In this document: positions 12,139 through 24,235 of the stretch, in pieces
Numbering within the stretch: position 1 is the first letter of the stretch
How the letters are laid out: every line of letters starts with the position of its first letter
Notes under the pieces: model-generated
What the model was told of the DNA's origin: nothing
The model's database searches: none
Seen by the model: only the letters and a program-made list of their open reading frames with translations
Source of the DNA: Dactylorhiza incarnata
Lineage: Eukaryota > Streptophyta > Magnoliopsida > Asparagales > Orchidaceae
Length of the DNA stretch: 64,000 bases
Assembly: GCA_033032865.1 (NCBI GenBank)
Contig: JAWHQI010000267.1
Coordinates: 824,501-888,500, forward strand
Direction: 5' to 3'
Translations under genes and position numbers: made by a program

Positions 12139-13165
12139 TGCTAATAGACATAAAGAGCAGTCCTAGAAAAATGGCTCTACAAGGAGCTGTAGAGCTCCAA
12201 ATCACTTGATCTCAAATCCTACAGAAGGTAGACATCAAGAGCTACAAAAGTTGTCTCTGCCAACTTTTCATGATATGGCTTCTAAGGCCTTCAAGAATAG
12301 CATGCAAAGTACATTAAAAACCTAGGCAGGATTATGTGGTTTGCTAATAGACAAAAATGAGCAGTCCTAGAAAAATGGCTCTACAAGGAGCTGTAGAGCC
12401 CCAACTCACTTGATCTCAAATCCTACAGAAGGTAGACATCAAGAGCTACAAAAGTTATCTCTTCCAACTTTTCATGATATGGCTTCTAAGGCCTTCAAGA
12501 ATAGCATGCAAAGTACATTAAAAACCTAGGCAGGATTATGTGGTTTGCTAATAGACAAAAATGAGCAGTCCTAGAAAAATGGCTCTACAAGGAGCTGTAG
12601 AGCCCCAAATCACTTGATCTCAAATCCTACAGAAGGTAGACATCAAGAGCTACAAAAGTTGTCTCTGCCAACTTTTCATGATATGGCTTCTAAGGCCTTC
12701 AAGAATAGCATGCAAAGTACATTAAAAACCTAGGCAGGATTATGTGGTTTGCTAAAGACAAAAATGAGCAGTCCTAGAAAAATGGCTCTACAAGGATCTG
12801 TAGAGCTCCAAATCACTTGATCTCAAATCCTACAGAAAGTAGACCCATAGGGCTACAAATGTTGTCTCTGATCATTTTTGCAAATATGGCCTCTAAGGCC
12901 TTCAAAAACAGCATGCAAACTGATTAAAAATCTGGCCAGGATTATGTGGTTTGCTAATAGACAAAAATGAGCAGTCTTAGTAGAATGGCTCTACAAGGAG
13001 CAATATTGCTCCAAATCACTTGATCTTAAATCCTACAGAAAGTATACCCATAGGGCTACAAATGTTGTCTCTGATCATTTATGCAAATATGGCCTCTAAG
13101 GCCTTCAAAAACAGCATGCAAACTGATTAAAAACCTAGGCAAAATTAATTATGGTCTGCTAATAG
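12139..13165. repeat. About 203 bp tandem repeat, five copies
   Basis: Units begin at GCTAATAGACAAAAATGAGC near 12139, 12342, 12547, 12750 and 12951. Most units carry GGCTCTACA-AGGAGC-TGTAGAGCC, a 9 bp stem (one arm imperfect in some units); the last carries a diverged GGAGCA/TGCTCC version instead. Confidence 0.88.
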
Positions 13166-13714
13166 AGATCAAGGAGACGAAATCAACGGCTGTGATTTCG
13201 TCTCCTTCCTCTAGCCGACGGCCCAGAGGAAAGCTGCCTTGATCCCGGCCAACCACCACCCTCCCCGGCCATCTGCCGCCGCCACCACCTCAGTTGAGGG
13301 GTTGGCCGTCGATTGGCGGTGGAATGGTGGCCGGAGATGGAGGTTCCCGACGATCTCTGGAGGAAGCCCGATCAGAGTTCGGGAGGGAAAAGGCGCATGG
13401 CTGACGGCTCAATTGAGCTCGTCTTCCCTTTCTAGGACCTTAGATCACTGGCACAGAGGGAGGGGAGGAGAAATCGTACAGCAGGGCGGCGTGGCAGCGG
13501 CTCCGGCGGGTGTTCACCATTGTTGGTGGCGGCGGCGGCTTAGGCTCGATTCCTTGATTCTTCATCGAAAGACGACTTCCAGTAGTCGATTTTGACTGCC
13601 TTGGGGGTTCTGGAGTGATGGTGAGGTCAGAACGGCATGGCGGTGGCTCTATAGAATTCTGCCATTGGAATTAACGGCCAAGCATAGTGGACTCCGCCCA
13701 TGGACAAATGGCAC

Positions 13715-13729
13715 CCCCCCCCCCCCCCT
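13715..13729. repeat. Poly-C tract
   Basis: A run of about 15 C; the other LTR has about 7 C at the same place (22772-22778). Homopolymer length is unreliable. Confidence 0.7.
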
Positions 13730-14430
13730 TGGCCCAATTCCGGCTGGAATTAATTCCTAAGCTCAGTTAGAGCCATCTGAAATGAAGGAGGAGGCCATGT
13801 GGCACTTCCCCATTGATTTCTCATTTTTCTCCCTCCAAAAATTGGGGAATTTTCCATTTTACCCGAGCATGGCCGACTTTTTGAAACCAAAGGGTAGGGG
13901 GCTGTGGATACACCCTATGGTTGGATTAGATCTGGTCTTAGCCCAATTGAATGGGTGGTTTAGCCCAATTTTGGGTTTTAGGTCAATTTTGACTTTTGGG
14001 CAAAATTGACCAATGGGTGGATCCACCCATGGGGCTTTTGGGTCTAATAGGTCCCTATTGATGCCCTAATGCTAGGGCTGGGGTCAATTTCATGATTTGG
14101 TGATCAATTGAACTTATTGGGGAGGATTTGACCTATGATAGCTCAAGGTTGACTTTTGGTCAAATTTGACCAAATTGGTTGACCCCCAAGGGTCCCTAGT
14201 GGTCTACTCACCTCTTTGGATGGTCATAGGGTCATGATGAGGTTATGTTGATTTGTTGGAGTCTTTTGGTCACCTCTAAGCTAGGACATCAAAACTTGCT
14301 AAATGCACACCAAGGTGATTTTTACCTATTCACCTTAGTTTTTAAGGCCATCTTAGCCTCTTAGAGCAATGTCTTGACCTTGTCATGACAAAATGCAACT
14401 CAGGGGTCTGGTTGTTTTGGGGATGTTACA

Positions 14431-17025
14431 AATCCCAATAAACGAAGAAACAATTTCGTCCCCGAAATTTAGGTTTAGGTCCACGGAAGTTAGAGTTCAT
14501 GGATGATTTAGTTGTTTGGGTGCAGTATGGCTCTCAATTAACATTGGGACTTGTTAGGTCTAATTCTCATTGACTCATCCTCGGTTTTCTCCCAAGTGCA
14601 CTTTCGTTAAACCTCATCCTATTCGAGTTCGAGATCCTTTACCTGGGGGTTCTTAGACAATTCCCAATTGATGAAGACATCGTAGTGGGGGGAGGACATA
14701 AGTCGAAGTAAAGTCACACACTCACAAGGCGAGTGTAAGAATCCATCGAGTCTTATATTTTATAGTATGATGTCTTCGTAAGTATACAGTTCTCGATCCG
14801 GTGAGTACATTGTCACGTTCACCGTCAATGTCTTTAATACCATATCCTTACCAACACCTTGGATCTACTCTCCTGTGGTTCACAACCATTTACACGTGAC
14901 ATCAATACTCTTATTTATTAATCGTTTGTAATTAGAAATTAGACTTGTCTTCCAAGGTCATGGTATGTTTATGGCTTGGGCAATATTGATTCCCCTAATT
15001 TTTTCATGACGTCTTCATTCTTTTAATACTTTATGTAGACGTTTATTCATGTTTCTACGATCCGACATGATATTTAGTAAATGTAAATATGTCATGGTCG
15101 TTTACTGAACTAAAAGGATACCTTAGTAGTAAACAGGCTCAGTTCTGGTACTTAAGTTCGGGTGAGTCTCAATTCCGAGCCTCGCAAAATCATATATTGA
15201 AAATCCTCCAAGATTAATTCTTGAAGTGCACCCAGTCACATTAGCGTCCTGAAACCTCATTCCTGATTTTCACCCCAAATCATGTGTTATTAACGGTCAA
15301 ATCTATAGTCCTCGTTTTTGTTAAACGCGAACCAAGCTCAAATTTCGCACCAGACCTATCACCTACGAATCAACTAACGTGAATATGTCGTGAGTTGATC
15401 TCTGAATCATTCCCCAAGTCTTATAAGTGATTTCAACTCTTCATAAAGTCATATTTGTTTTGGCCTCATTCCTACTTCTTTTCATAATTATGGGGTCTCC
15501 AATTTGTACACCAAGCATCAGTTATTATGGGCCAAAAGGTTTAACAGAATTTTCAGAGACTAAACATGATCCAAGATAGTGTTGAGCAGAAGCCCATAGT
15601 TCTCCTCCTTAAATAATTCCAGAAGATTAATTATGCGGTTAGGGGTGCAGAACCTATTTTGTGAAGGAGGTATGATAACTAACCAACAGTTAAGTATAAT
15701 AAAATTTTCAGAAGTTTAATGGAGACCACGAGTCTATCTACTCATTTCTAAAATATTCCAGGTTTTTACACTGATCTAGGGAAGAATAAAAATAAAAGAT
15801 GACCCTGGAATTCTCAACACTGCTTAATGCAACAAGAGTTCATAAACCCCAATTTCCTACGGAACTCAATCTTCAAAGTCCTTGATTCTTTTAGAGGTGA
15901 GGATCTCTTGATAACAAGTGCATGTTTCAAAATTTCAAAGAATTGACCAAGGAAATAATTATCCATAAAACTCTAAGTGTGTGTAACAACACAGATGTTA
16001 TCCTAAGCCACCTTGGTCTTATCAATTCTTAGGTCTACCGCAATCGTCTGCAATGTACTTATTTCCAAATCCATAGAACTTTATTTCCCAAAATTCTGAT
16101 TCTTGGGTAGCATGTGTATCGTATTAAATTTACGAGTACAGTGTAAAATTCAGATCATTAGATAAGTCGGATGGTGGGGGTGCACCGATTTGGGTCTGGG
16201 GTTCACTTATATACCCTGCACTAAGCTAGGTGCCCAGGGAGTTGTATTTCAGGGGCTTCTATATTTCTAAAACAAGCCAAGTCAAAATTTTTGTGGCCCA
16301 ATAAACGAAGAAACAAGATTAGCCTCCCGTAATCTTGTGATGAGTTCCTTATATCCGACAGTTTGGACATCTCGCGTATTTACATAAACCTTATGGGTAT
16401 ACAGTCCTTGAGTTTTTTTTTTGTATATGGTAGGGCTCTCTACCCTCAAAATGCCATTTGTCGTAACTCTTTCCCAAAGATCGTGTGCCTATCAAGTGGT
16501 CTTCTCTAAGTTGAACTTCTCGTTCCACATTTGACATCCTTCCTTTGTGATGGTTTTCCGAGGGTGGGAGTGTGCAGTATCAGCTTCTAAGCACACAAGT
16601 AAGGCCTTACGAGTCTCACAAACACCAAAACCACTTAAGATTGTCCTATTTGTTTGTTGAGGAGTGTTAATATCACTTAGGAAGCGATGTGGGTATATCA
16701 CCGAGTAAGCCCTGAACACTCACACACGCTTTCGACTCCTTCTTTTAGTCACCTTGGGGTATCCTACTACTCGGTCAAAATATACTTGAGGTTGATGTCG
16801 GACTAGGATACCTTATGAGTAGTCTTGCTAAGTCAAGCCAATATGGTGTACTAGTCGGGTTGGCCTAATCTCATCGTTAAGTGGACAAAAATTATGTGAT
16901 TTCCTGTATAGGCACACCACTGCTTCCGCTGCTAGTTTGTCCTCAAACTAACTCGAGCGGGGGTTGCCCTAGGTTTTGTGGACTTCTTTTACTTGGATCG
17001 AAAGTCGGCTAAGCTGATACCACTT
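14431..17025 (-). other. Internal domain of the giant-LTR element (non-coding)
   Basis: 2595 bp with no ORF above about 75 codons and no recognisable retrotransposon motif. It holds the primer site at its 17025 end and the conserved pre-LTR motif at its 14431 end. A 20 bp direct repeat, CCCAATAAACGAAGAAACAA, occurs next to the LTR (14434-14453) and again near 16297, suggesting the interior was assembled by rearrangement around a second pre-LTR segment. Confidence 0.75.
17007..17022 (-). promoter_or_regulatory. Primer-binding site, initiator tRNA-Met type
   Basis: The minus strand reads TGGTATCAGCTTAGCC three bases inside the 5' LTR. The first nine bases match the usual TGGTATCAGAGC complement of the tRNA-iMet 3' end; the next three do not match perfectly. 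Confidence 0.8.
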
Positions 17026-18297
17026 TGTAAGACCCTCTTTTTTTTTTGCTTTTAAACCGGGTCTTACTGCCCAGAACCGCCGTCTTGCGGCGAGACCATT
17101 ACACCCAATGGTCCCCGCCACAATACGCCGATCCTGCCGGCTAATCAATATCATCCAGGCCAACCACAAATCTTAGTAATAGAAGCAAATAGAAGAAGCA
17201 AGTCCACAATCACATTAAATATACAAAATACATGCTTACAATGTCCTTGATGAGAAATGAACTAAAAGAGAGAAAGGGCTTAAGCCCAGTACATATCCAA
17301 GCAAAGTATATAAACTTTCTCACTCTACATCTATGCGGAAGCTAATCAATTCTCAACTCTCAAACACCTGTATTGTAGTAGAAGTAACACGCAGCATAAG
17401 CTCCTTGTGTCCTGTCTCCTCTTCTCTGGGGTTCCATCACCTCGTGTACCTACGGTCACAACCGACCGTTAGTCATAAAGACTAAGCCGATTTTGTCCCC
17501 GCCTCCCCCCGCGACTCCTAGGAACCGTGTGGAAGGAGGAAGCGGAGGACATCAAGGGGTAAATCAAAAGCAGGTGGCAGTTGCGAGACTAGCAAGTATA
17601 AAGGTACTAAACAAGTAATGAAAGCATATCTACCCTAGCAGGAGTATGTATATAAGCAAAAGTAAGAAGCAGTATAAGTAACAGAGCAGTATAAGTAAAA
17701 GAGCGATGTAATTAAGGAGCAGCTACGAAAGTAACCTTAACTTATATGCACACACAATAGCACATAAGCTAAGGGATCTGGCAAGAAGTAAACTCATCGT
17801 ATAAAAGAGCCCACACTAATTTATACGATGAGGTCTCAGTTTGTGCAGAAATGCTATGCTATGAAGTGCAATGCAATGATGCAATGTTTGTATTATTATT
17901 TCATACACATGCAACACACTCACACGACTCTGTACGTACAGACCTTTAGTTCCCACTTTTCGGAGGTAGCTAACCTCTCGGGCACCTCCCGTCGTGGTCA
18001 AACGGTGGCAGAGGAGCGGGCGTCTCCTCACCTAGGTGGGTAAGTCACACTACCAGACCTAGGCCCAAACGTACGCTGTGATACCGGTACCCGGTACTCA
18101 CGAGCTCCTGCGTACTAAACTGAAATGGCCAGGCAGGGTTTAGGGAATTCGTCCCATCGGACGCGCAGTAAAACAACCTGGCCCTAATAAACCCTAGCAC
18201 TGCCGAGTCAACGAACTGCTGTCGGTGTGACGACTAAGACAGATCCGGAGACCCACCACATCTCATTCACAAGCAACATAAGTTAGCCTTTTACAAC

Positions 18298-18955
18298 CGA
18301 GCCTCCAGCTCGCACATCTACATCAGCATTTATAAATTAGAGCCTACAGCTCGCTTAGACTTCACTAGTCTATATACAAACTACGAGCTTACCGCCCGCC
18401 AGACTACACTAGTCTTATATAAACTACGAGCTTACCGCTCGCTAGACTACACTAGTCTTATATATAAACTACGAGCTTACCGCTCGCTAGACTACACTAG
18501 TCTTATATATAAACTACGAGCTTACCGCTCGCTAGACTACACTAGTCTTATATATAAACTACGAGCTTACCGCTCGCTAGACTACACTAGTCTTATATAT
18601 AAACTACGAGTCTACCGCTCGCTAGACTACACTAGTCTTATATATACACTACGAGCTTACCGCTCGCTAGACTATACTAGTCTTATATACAAACTACGAG
18701 CTTACCGCTCGCCGGACTATCCCAGTCCATTCTTATAACCCGAGCCTACCGCTCGCCGGACTATCCCAGTCCATTCTTATAACCCGAGCCTACCGCTCGC
18801 CGGACTATCCCAGTCCATTCTTATAACCCGAGCCTACCGCTCGCCGGACTATCCCAGTCCATTCTTATAACCCGAGCCTACCGCTCGCCGGACTATCCCA
18901 GTCCATTCTTATAACCCGAGCCTACCGCTCGCCGGACTATCGCAGTCCATTCTTA
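18298..18955. repeat. 44/45 bp double-hairpin array, short version
   Basis: About 7 copies of the 45 bp unit and 6 of the 44 bp unit, against about 10 and 30 in the other LTR. The last unit has loop ATCGC instead of ATCCC with the stem kept. Confidence 0.9.
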
Positions 18956-20384
18956 TATATAACGTCCCGGTTCGGGATGGAAGTTAACTTGCCTAGTTCT
19001 CATACTTAACTAGTCTTGTCTATGATTTAGTTGAACTTAGAAGCTTTATGGTTAACCTTGGACATCCGGAGGGTTACCCTGTGAGGGGCTCGCAGCGGTA
19101 CTTAGAAGTGTGGCGGGCTGACACCCCGAACTTCCTATTCCCAAGGCACTTAATCTTGTTGGTGTCTACCCCTTTTTACTTGATCCCCATTTTCCTCTCC
19201 AATTACATTACATCTCTAAGATGAGTTAAACTTGGCAATTAGGAGTGGGGGAGTTCCTTGAACTCCAACACCTCCAGCTGTGACCGGGTGCTGACTCTCC
19301 CGTCGCCACATTTTAAACTCGAGTCCCCTTTCTTCACCGAGGAACTGCTCACATTCAAATAACATTCTCAACCTTACTTGGACCCACACTCCTATTCTTC
19401 GTCATCCTTAATCCAGGGTTTGCTTAGATACTTCTCGACTTTTCCCTCGAGTATTACCTTAAAATGGCTCCCCGGCTAAGGGTAGTTTTACTTCCATACA
19501 ATCGTTTAACATTGATGAGTTGTGTGTGGGGCCCTTGATGAGGTCTAACCTCCTTTTCATATCACTGTAAACTCACACCTATAGCTTTGCTAAACGCACC
19601 CCAATCCTTATTTCCCAAGATGCCCTTAGAGAGGCTTTTCCAAATAACCTGAGCCTTCATAATTACTAAAGAGTTAACAGTTCTACGTGTGAAGGTCAGT
19701 GGTGGTCTAATTCATGTAACTCAGTTTCACTATTCGCAGACCGAAACAAGGTTGATCTAGATTAGACTCCTATGGTGCGATCTTGATCACATCATATCCA
19801 AACGAGTTCCAATTATCACCATAGGTTCGCAATGAGTGGTGATCTAACAACCTCAAATCCTAATTTCATAAATTCTCTAGGGAATCTTAAGTCGTAATTT
19901 CTATTAAAGATAGGAGGTGTGCAAATAGAGATTTACACATCAAGTATTAGGTTATGACCTTAATGAATTCTGGGAAAATTTCCATAGCACCAGATCGGTC
20001 TAAAAAAACACCGGATCCTAAGTCTCATATTATTCCAAGTAATATTTACCCTTAATCGTCATTTATTACATTTGGTGTGCGTATAAGGGTTTACACTACA
20101 AGTGCTATGTTAAGACTTCAGTAATTTCTGGGAAAATTATTATAGCACCATATTAGTCTAAAAACACCAGATCCTAAGTCTCGTATTATTCCAAGGTTCA
20201 TATGACCCCTTTTTCATTTTATAACCTAAATTAGGGGTAATTTAGTAAATTCTATATCTTGGGATTTTTGTACCCAAAAATCCCAAATAACTTTTGGGAA
20301 GGCATATTGCTACCAAGGACCCATGTCCAGCATTTCAAGCCATTGGGTTAACCCCCAAGGCTTAGGGCTCACTCCTCCCAAAAT

Positions 20385-22215
20385 TGCTAATAGACATAAA
20401 GAGCAGTCCTAGAAAAATGGCTCTACAAGGAGCTGTAGAGCTCCAAATCACTTGATCTCAAATCCTACAGAAGATAGACATCAAGAGCTACAAAAGTTGT
20501 CTCTGCCAACTTTTCATGATATGGCCTCTAAGGCCTTCAAGAATAGCATGCAAAGTACATTAAAAACCTAGGCAGGATTATGTGGTTTGCTAATAGACAA
20601 AAATGAGCAGTCCTAGAAAAATGGCTCTACAAGGAGCTGTAGAGCCCCAAATCACTTGATCTCAAATCCTACAGAAGGTAGACATCAAGAGCTACAAAAG
20701 TTGTCTCTGCCAACTTTTCATGATATGGCTTCTAAGGCCTTCAAGAATAGCATGCAAAGTACATTAAAAACCTAGGCAGGATTATGTGGTTTGCTAAAGA
20801 CAAAAATGAGCAGTCCTAGAAAAATGGCTCTACAAGGAGCTGTAGAGCTCCAAATCACTTGATCTCAAATCCTACAGAAAGTAGACCCATAGGGCTACAA
20901 ATGTTGTCTCTGATCATATTTGCAAATATGGCCTCTAAGGCCTTCAAAAACAGCATGCAAACTGATTAAAAATCTAGGCAGGATTATGTGGTTTGCTAAT
21001 AGACAAAAATGAGCAGTCTTAGTAGAATGGCTCTACAAGGAGCAGTATTGCTCCAAATCACTTGATCTCAAATCCTACAGATTTAGACCCATAGGGCTAC
21101 AAATGTTGTCTCTGATCATTTTTGCAAATATGGCCTCTAAGGCCTTCAAAAACAGCATGCAAACTGATTAAAAATCTAGGCAGGATTATGTGGTTTGCTA
21201 ATAGACAAAAATGAGCAGTCTTAGTAGAATGGCTCTACAAGGAGCAGTATTGCTCCAAATCACTTGATCTTAAATCCTACAGAACGTAGACCCATAGGGC
21301 TACAAATTTTGTCTCTGATTATTTTTGCAAATATGGCCTCTAAGGCCTTCAAAAACAGCATGCAAACTGATTAAAATCTAGGCAGGATTATGTGGTTTGC
21401 TAATAGACAAAAATGAGCAGTCTTAGTAGAATGGCTCTACAAGGAGCAGTATTGCTCCAAATCACTTGATCTCAAATCCTACAGAACGTAGACCCATAGG
21501 GATACAAATGTTGTCTCTGATTATTTTTGCAAATATGGCCTCTAAGGCCTTCAAAAACAGCATGCAAACTGATTAAAAATCTAGGCAGGATTATGTGGTT
21601 TGCTAATAGACAAAAATGAGCAGTCTTAGTATAATGGCTCTACAAGGAGCAGTATTGCTCCAAATCACTTGATCTTAAATCCTACAGAAAGTAGACCCAT
21701 AGGGCTACAAATGTTGTCTCTGATCATTTTTGCAAATATGGCTTCTAAGGCCTTCAAAAACAGCATGCAATCTGATTAAAAATCTGGGCAGGATTATGTG
21801 GTTTGCTAATAGACAAAAATGAGCAGTCTTAGTAGAATGGCTCTACAAGGAGCAGTATTGCTCCAAATCACTTGATCTTAAATCCTACAGAAAGTAGACC
21901 CATAGGGCTACAAATGTTGTCTCTGATCATATTTGCAAATATGGCCTCTAAGGCCTTCAAAAACAGCATGCAAACTGATTAAAAATCTAGGCAGGATTAT
22001 GTGGTTTGCTAATAGACAAAAATGAGCAGTCTTAGTAGAATGTCTCTACAAGGAGCAGTATTGCTCCAAATCACTTGATCTCAAATCCTACAGAAAGTAG
22101 ACCCATAGGGCTACAAATGTTCTCTCTGATCATTTTTGCCAATATGGCCTCTAAGGCCTTCAAAAACAGCATGCAAACTGATTAAAAACCTAGGCAGAAT
22201 TAATTATGGTCTGCT
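20385..22215. repeat. About 203 bp tandem repeat, nine copies
   Basis: Starts near 20385, 20588, 20790, 20996, 21197, 21399, 21603, 21805 and 22007. The first units carry the 9 bp stem (GGCTCTACA/TGTAGAGCC); the later units carry GGAGCA-GTAT-TGCTCC. Expansion relative to the other LTR is in the second type. Confidence 0.88.
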
Positions 22216-23484
22216 AATAGAGATCAAGGAGACGAAATCAACGGCTGTGATTTCGTCTCCTTCCTCTAGCCGACGGCCCAGAGTAAAACTGCCTTGATCC
22301 CGGCCAACCACCACCCTCCACGGCCATCTGCCGCCGCCACCACCTCCGTTGAGGGGTTGGTCGTCGATTGGCGGTGGAATGGTGGCCGGAGGTGGAGGTT
22401 CCCGGCGATCTCTGGAGGAAGCCCGATCGGAGTTCGGGAGGGAAAAGGCGCATGGCTGACGGCTCAATTGAGCTCGTCTGCCCTTTCTAGGACCTTAGAT
22501 CACTGGCACAGAGGGAGGGGAGGAGAAATCGTACAGCAGGGCGGCGTGGCAGCGGCTCCGGCGGGTGTTCACCATTGTTGGTGGCGGCGGCGGCGGCTTA
22601 GGCTCGATTCCTTGATTCTTCATCGAAAGACGACTTCCAGTAGTCGATTTTGACTGCCTTGGGGGTTCTGAGAGTGATGGTGAGGTCAGAACGGCATGGG
22701 GGTGGCTCTATAGAATTCTGCCATTGGAATTAACGGCCAAGCATAGTGGACTCCGCCCATGGACAAATGGCACCCCCCCTTGGCCCAATTCCAGCTGGAA
22801 TTAATTCCTAAGCTCAGTTAGAGCCATCTGAAATGAAGGAGGAGGCCATGTGGCACTTCCCCATTGATTTCTCATTTTTCTCCCTCCAAAAATTGGGGAA
22901 TTTCCCATTTTACCCTCATGCATGGCCGACTTTTTGAAACCAAAGGGTAGGGGGCTGTGGATACACCCTATGGTTGGATTAGATCTGGTCTTAGCCCAAT
23001 TGAATGGGTGGTTTAGCCCAATTTTGGGTTTTAGGTCAATTTTGACTTTTGGTCAAAATTGACCAATGGGTGGATCCACCCATGGGGCTTTTGGGTCTAA
23101 TAGGTCCCTATTGATGCCCTAATGCTAGGGGTGGGGTCAATTTCATGATTTGGTGATCAATTGAACTTATTGGGGGAGGATTTGACCTATGATAGCTCAA
23201 GGTTGACTTTTGGTCAAATTTGACCAAATTGGTTGACCCCCAAGGGTCCCTAGTGGTCTACTCACCTCTTTGGATGGTCATAGGGTCATGATGAGGTTAT
23301 GTTGATTTGTTGGAGTCTTTTGGTCACCTCTAAGCTAGGACATCAAAACTTGCTAAATGCACACCAAGGTGATTTTTACCTATTCACCTTAGTTTTTAAG
23401 GCCATCTTGGCCTCTTAGAGCAATGTATTGACCTTGTCATGACAAAATGCAACTCAGGGGTCTGGTTGTTTTGAGGATGTTACA

Positions 23485-23489
23485 AGAAG
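23485..23489. repeat. 5 bp target-site duplication, right (AGAAG)
   Basis: Directly follows the terminal TGTTACA; matches 7583-7587. Confidence 0.93.
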
Positions 23490-24235
23490 AGCTTTAAGAT
23501 CTTCCGGGTGTGTGGTGGGACCTCCCTACTGCAACCTTGGGTCTGTTCGGGTTTCTTAGCCACTAGCCGAGAGTCATTGGTGAGAGCTTAATACGAGTGA
23601 GCTACGACCCCTTTGTGGGTGGGAACTCCCCGAGAGGCCGGTTGATGGTTTCAACAGTAACTACCTGCGTGTGTGACGTCGCACGATGGTTGCGACGGTT
23701 TCTTCCTCTCTTCCCCACTCTCTTGATCATGGGGTTGTACTTGACTCCACTTCCTCCACTTTCCCATGATGGAGCTTTTGCTAATAATCGCACTCCTCTA
23801 TAAATTTATGGGTGTATATCGAAAATATAATTAAAATAAGAGATAATTACAGTAACATTAAAAACAAATATAAGAAATAAAAATAATTGCGGTGAAGCCC
23901 AAGCTCACTGTGACTACTTCCAATCTCTGTTGTTTGACTACTTATTTATTTCCTCTCTTGGCTACAATCATGATGAAAAAAGACAATTATAAAATAGATT
24001 AGAATAAGAGAAAATTACAATGACATTAAAAACAAATAAAAGAAATAAAAATAATTGCGGTGAAACCCTAGCTCGCCGTGACTACTTCTAATCTCTATCT
24101 TTTGACTACTTATTTATTTCTTCTCCTCGCTGCAATCATGATGAAAAAAAAATATAAAATAGAATTAAAATAAGAGAAAATTACAATGACATTAAAAACA
24201 AATATAAGAAATAAATAATTGCGGTGAAAAACAAA
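23490..24235 (+). repeat. Duplicated upstream segment, copy 2 (middle part)
   Basis: Resumes the sequence broken at 7587 and matches about 3155-3910 of copy 1. It is broken again by the inverted-repeat element at 24236. Confidence 0.85.

Larger units (their letters stand above)
7588..14430 (-). mobile_element. 3' LTR of the giant-LTR element
   Basis: It runs from TGTAAGACCC to GGATGTTACA on the plus strand; read on the element's own strand this is TGTAACATCC to GGGTCTTACA. It carries the long 44/45 bp hairpin array (about 8861-10711) and a 203 bp array (about 12139-13165). ORFs such as 8391-8606 and 13239-13595 recur in the other LTR only because the LTRs are duplicates; their translations show no known domain. 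Confidence 0.92.
7588..23484 (-). mobile_element. Giant-LTR non-coding retrotransposon (LARD-like), complete
   Basis: A 15,897 bp element with LTRs of 6843 and 6459 bp around only 2595 bp of internal DNA. Orientation is minus: next to the LTR at 17026, the minus strand reads AAG then TGGTATCAGCTTAGCC, a slightly degenerate initiator tRNA-Met primer site; next to the LTR ending at 14430, the minus strand reads AATTTCGGGGACGAAATT and then the LTR start TGTAACA. The LTRs match at about 99% in stretches compared by eye and are flanked by AGAAG duplications, so insertion was recent. I see no gag, protease, RT, RNase H or integrase anywhere. Long LTRs with a non-coding interior fit the LARD definition. 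The LTRs share blocks with the LTR at 39290-44927, which abuts a Gypsy integrase, so that family is the likely source of enzymes in trans. Confidence 0.9.
17026..23484 (-). mobile_element. 5' LTR of the giant-LTR element
   Basis: 6459 bp, colinear with 7588-14430. The hairpin array is short here (about 18298-18955) and the 203 bp array is long (about 20385-22215). The array differences (about 1190 bp less, about 800 bp more) account for the 384 bp length difference between LTRs. Confidence 0.92.

Noticed and set aside
13239..13595. 118-codon ORF present in both giant LTRs
   Set aside because: Conservation is due to LTR identity; the GC-rich translation has no family and the ORF lies antisense to the element.
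22204..22467. Antisense ORF in the right LTR as a possible LARD protein
   Set aside because: The left LTR has no matching uninterrupted ORF of this extent and no motif is seen.
7588..23484. Two separate solo LTRs of the same family
   Set aside because: A single AGAAG duplication at the outer ends, a primer site and a pre-LTR motif at the inner ends show one complete element.
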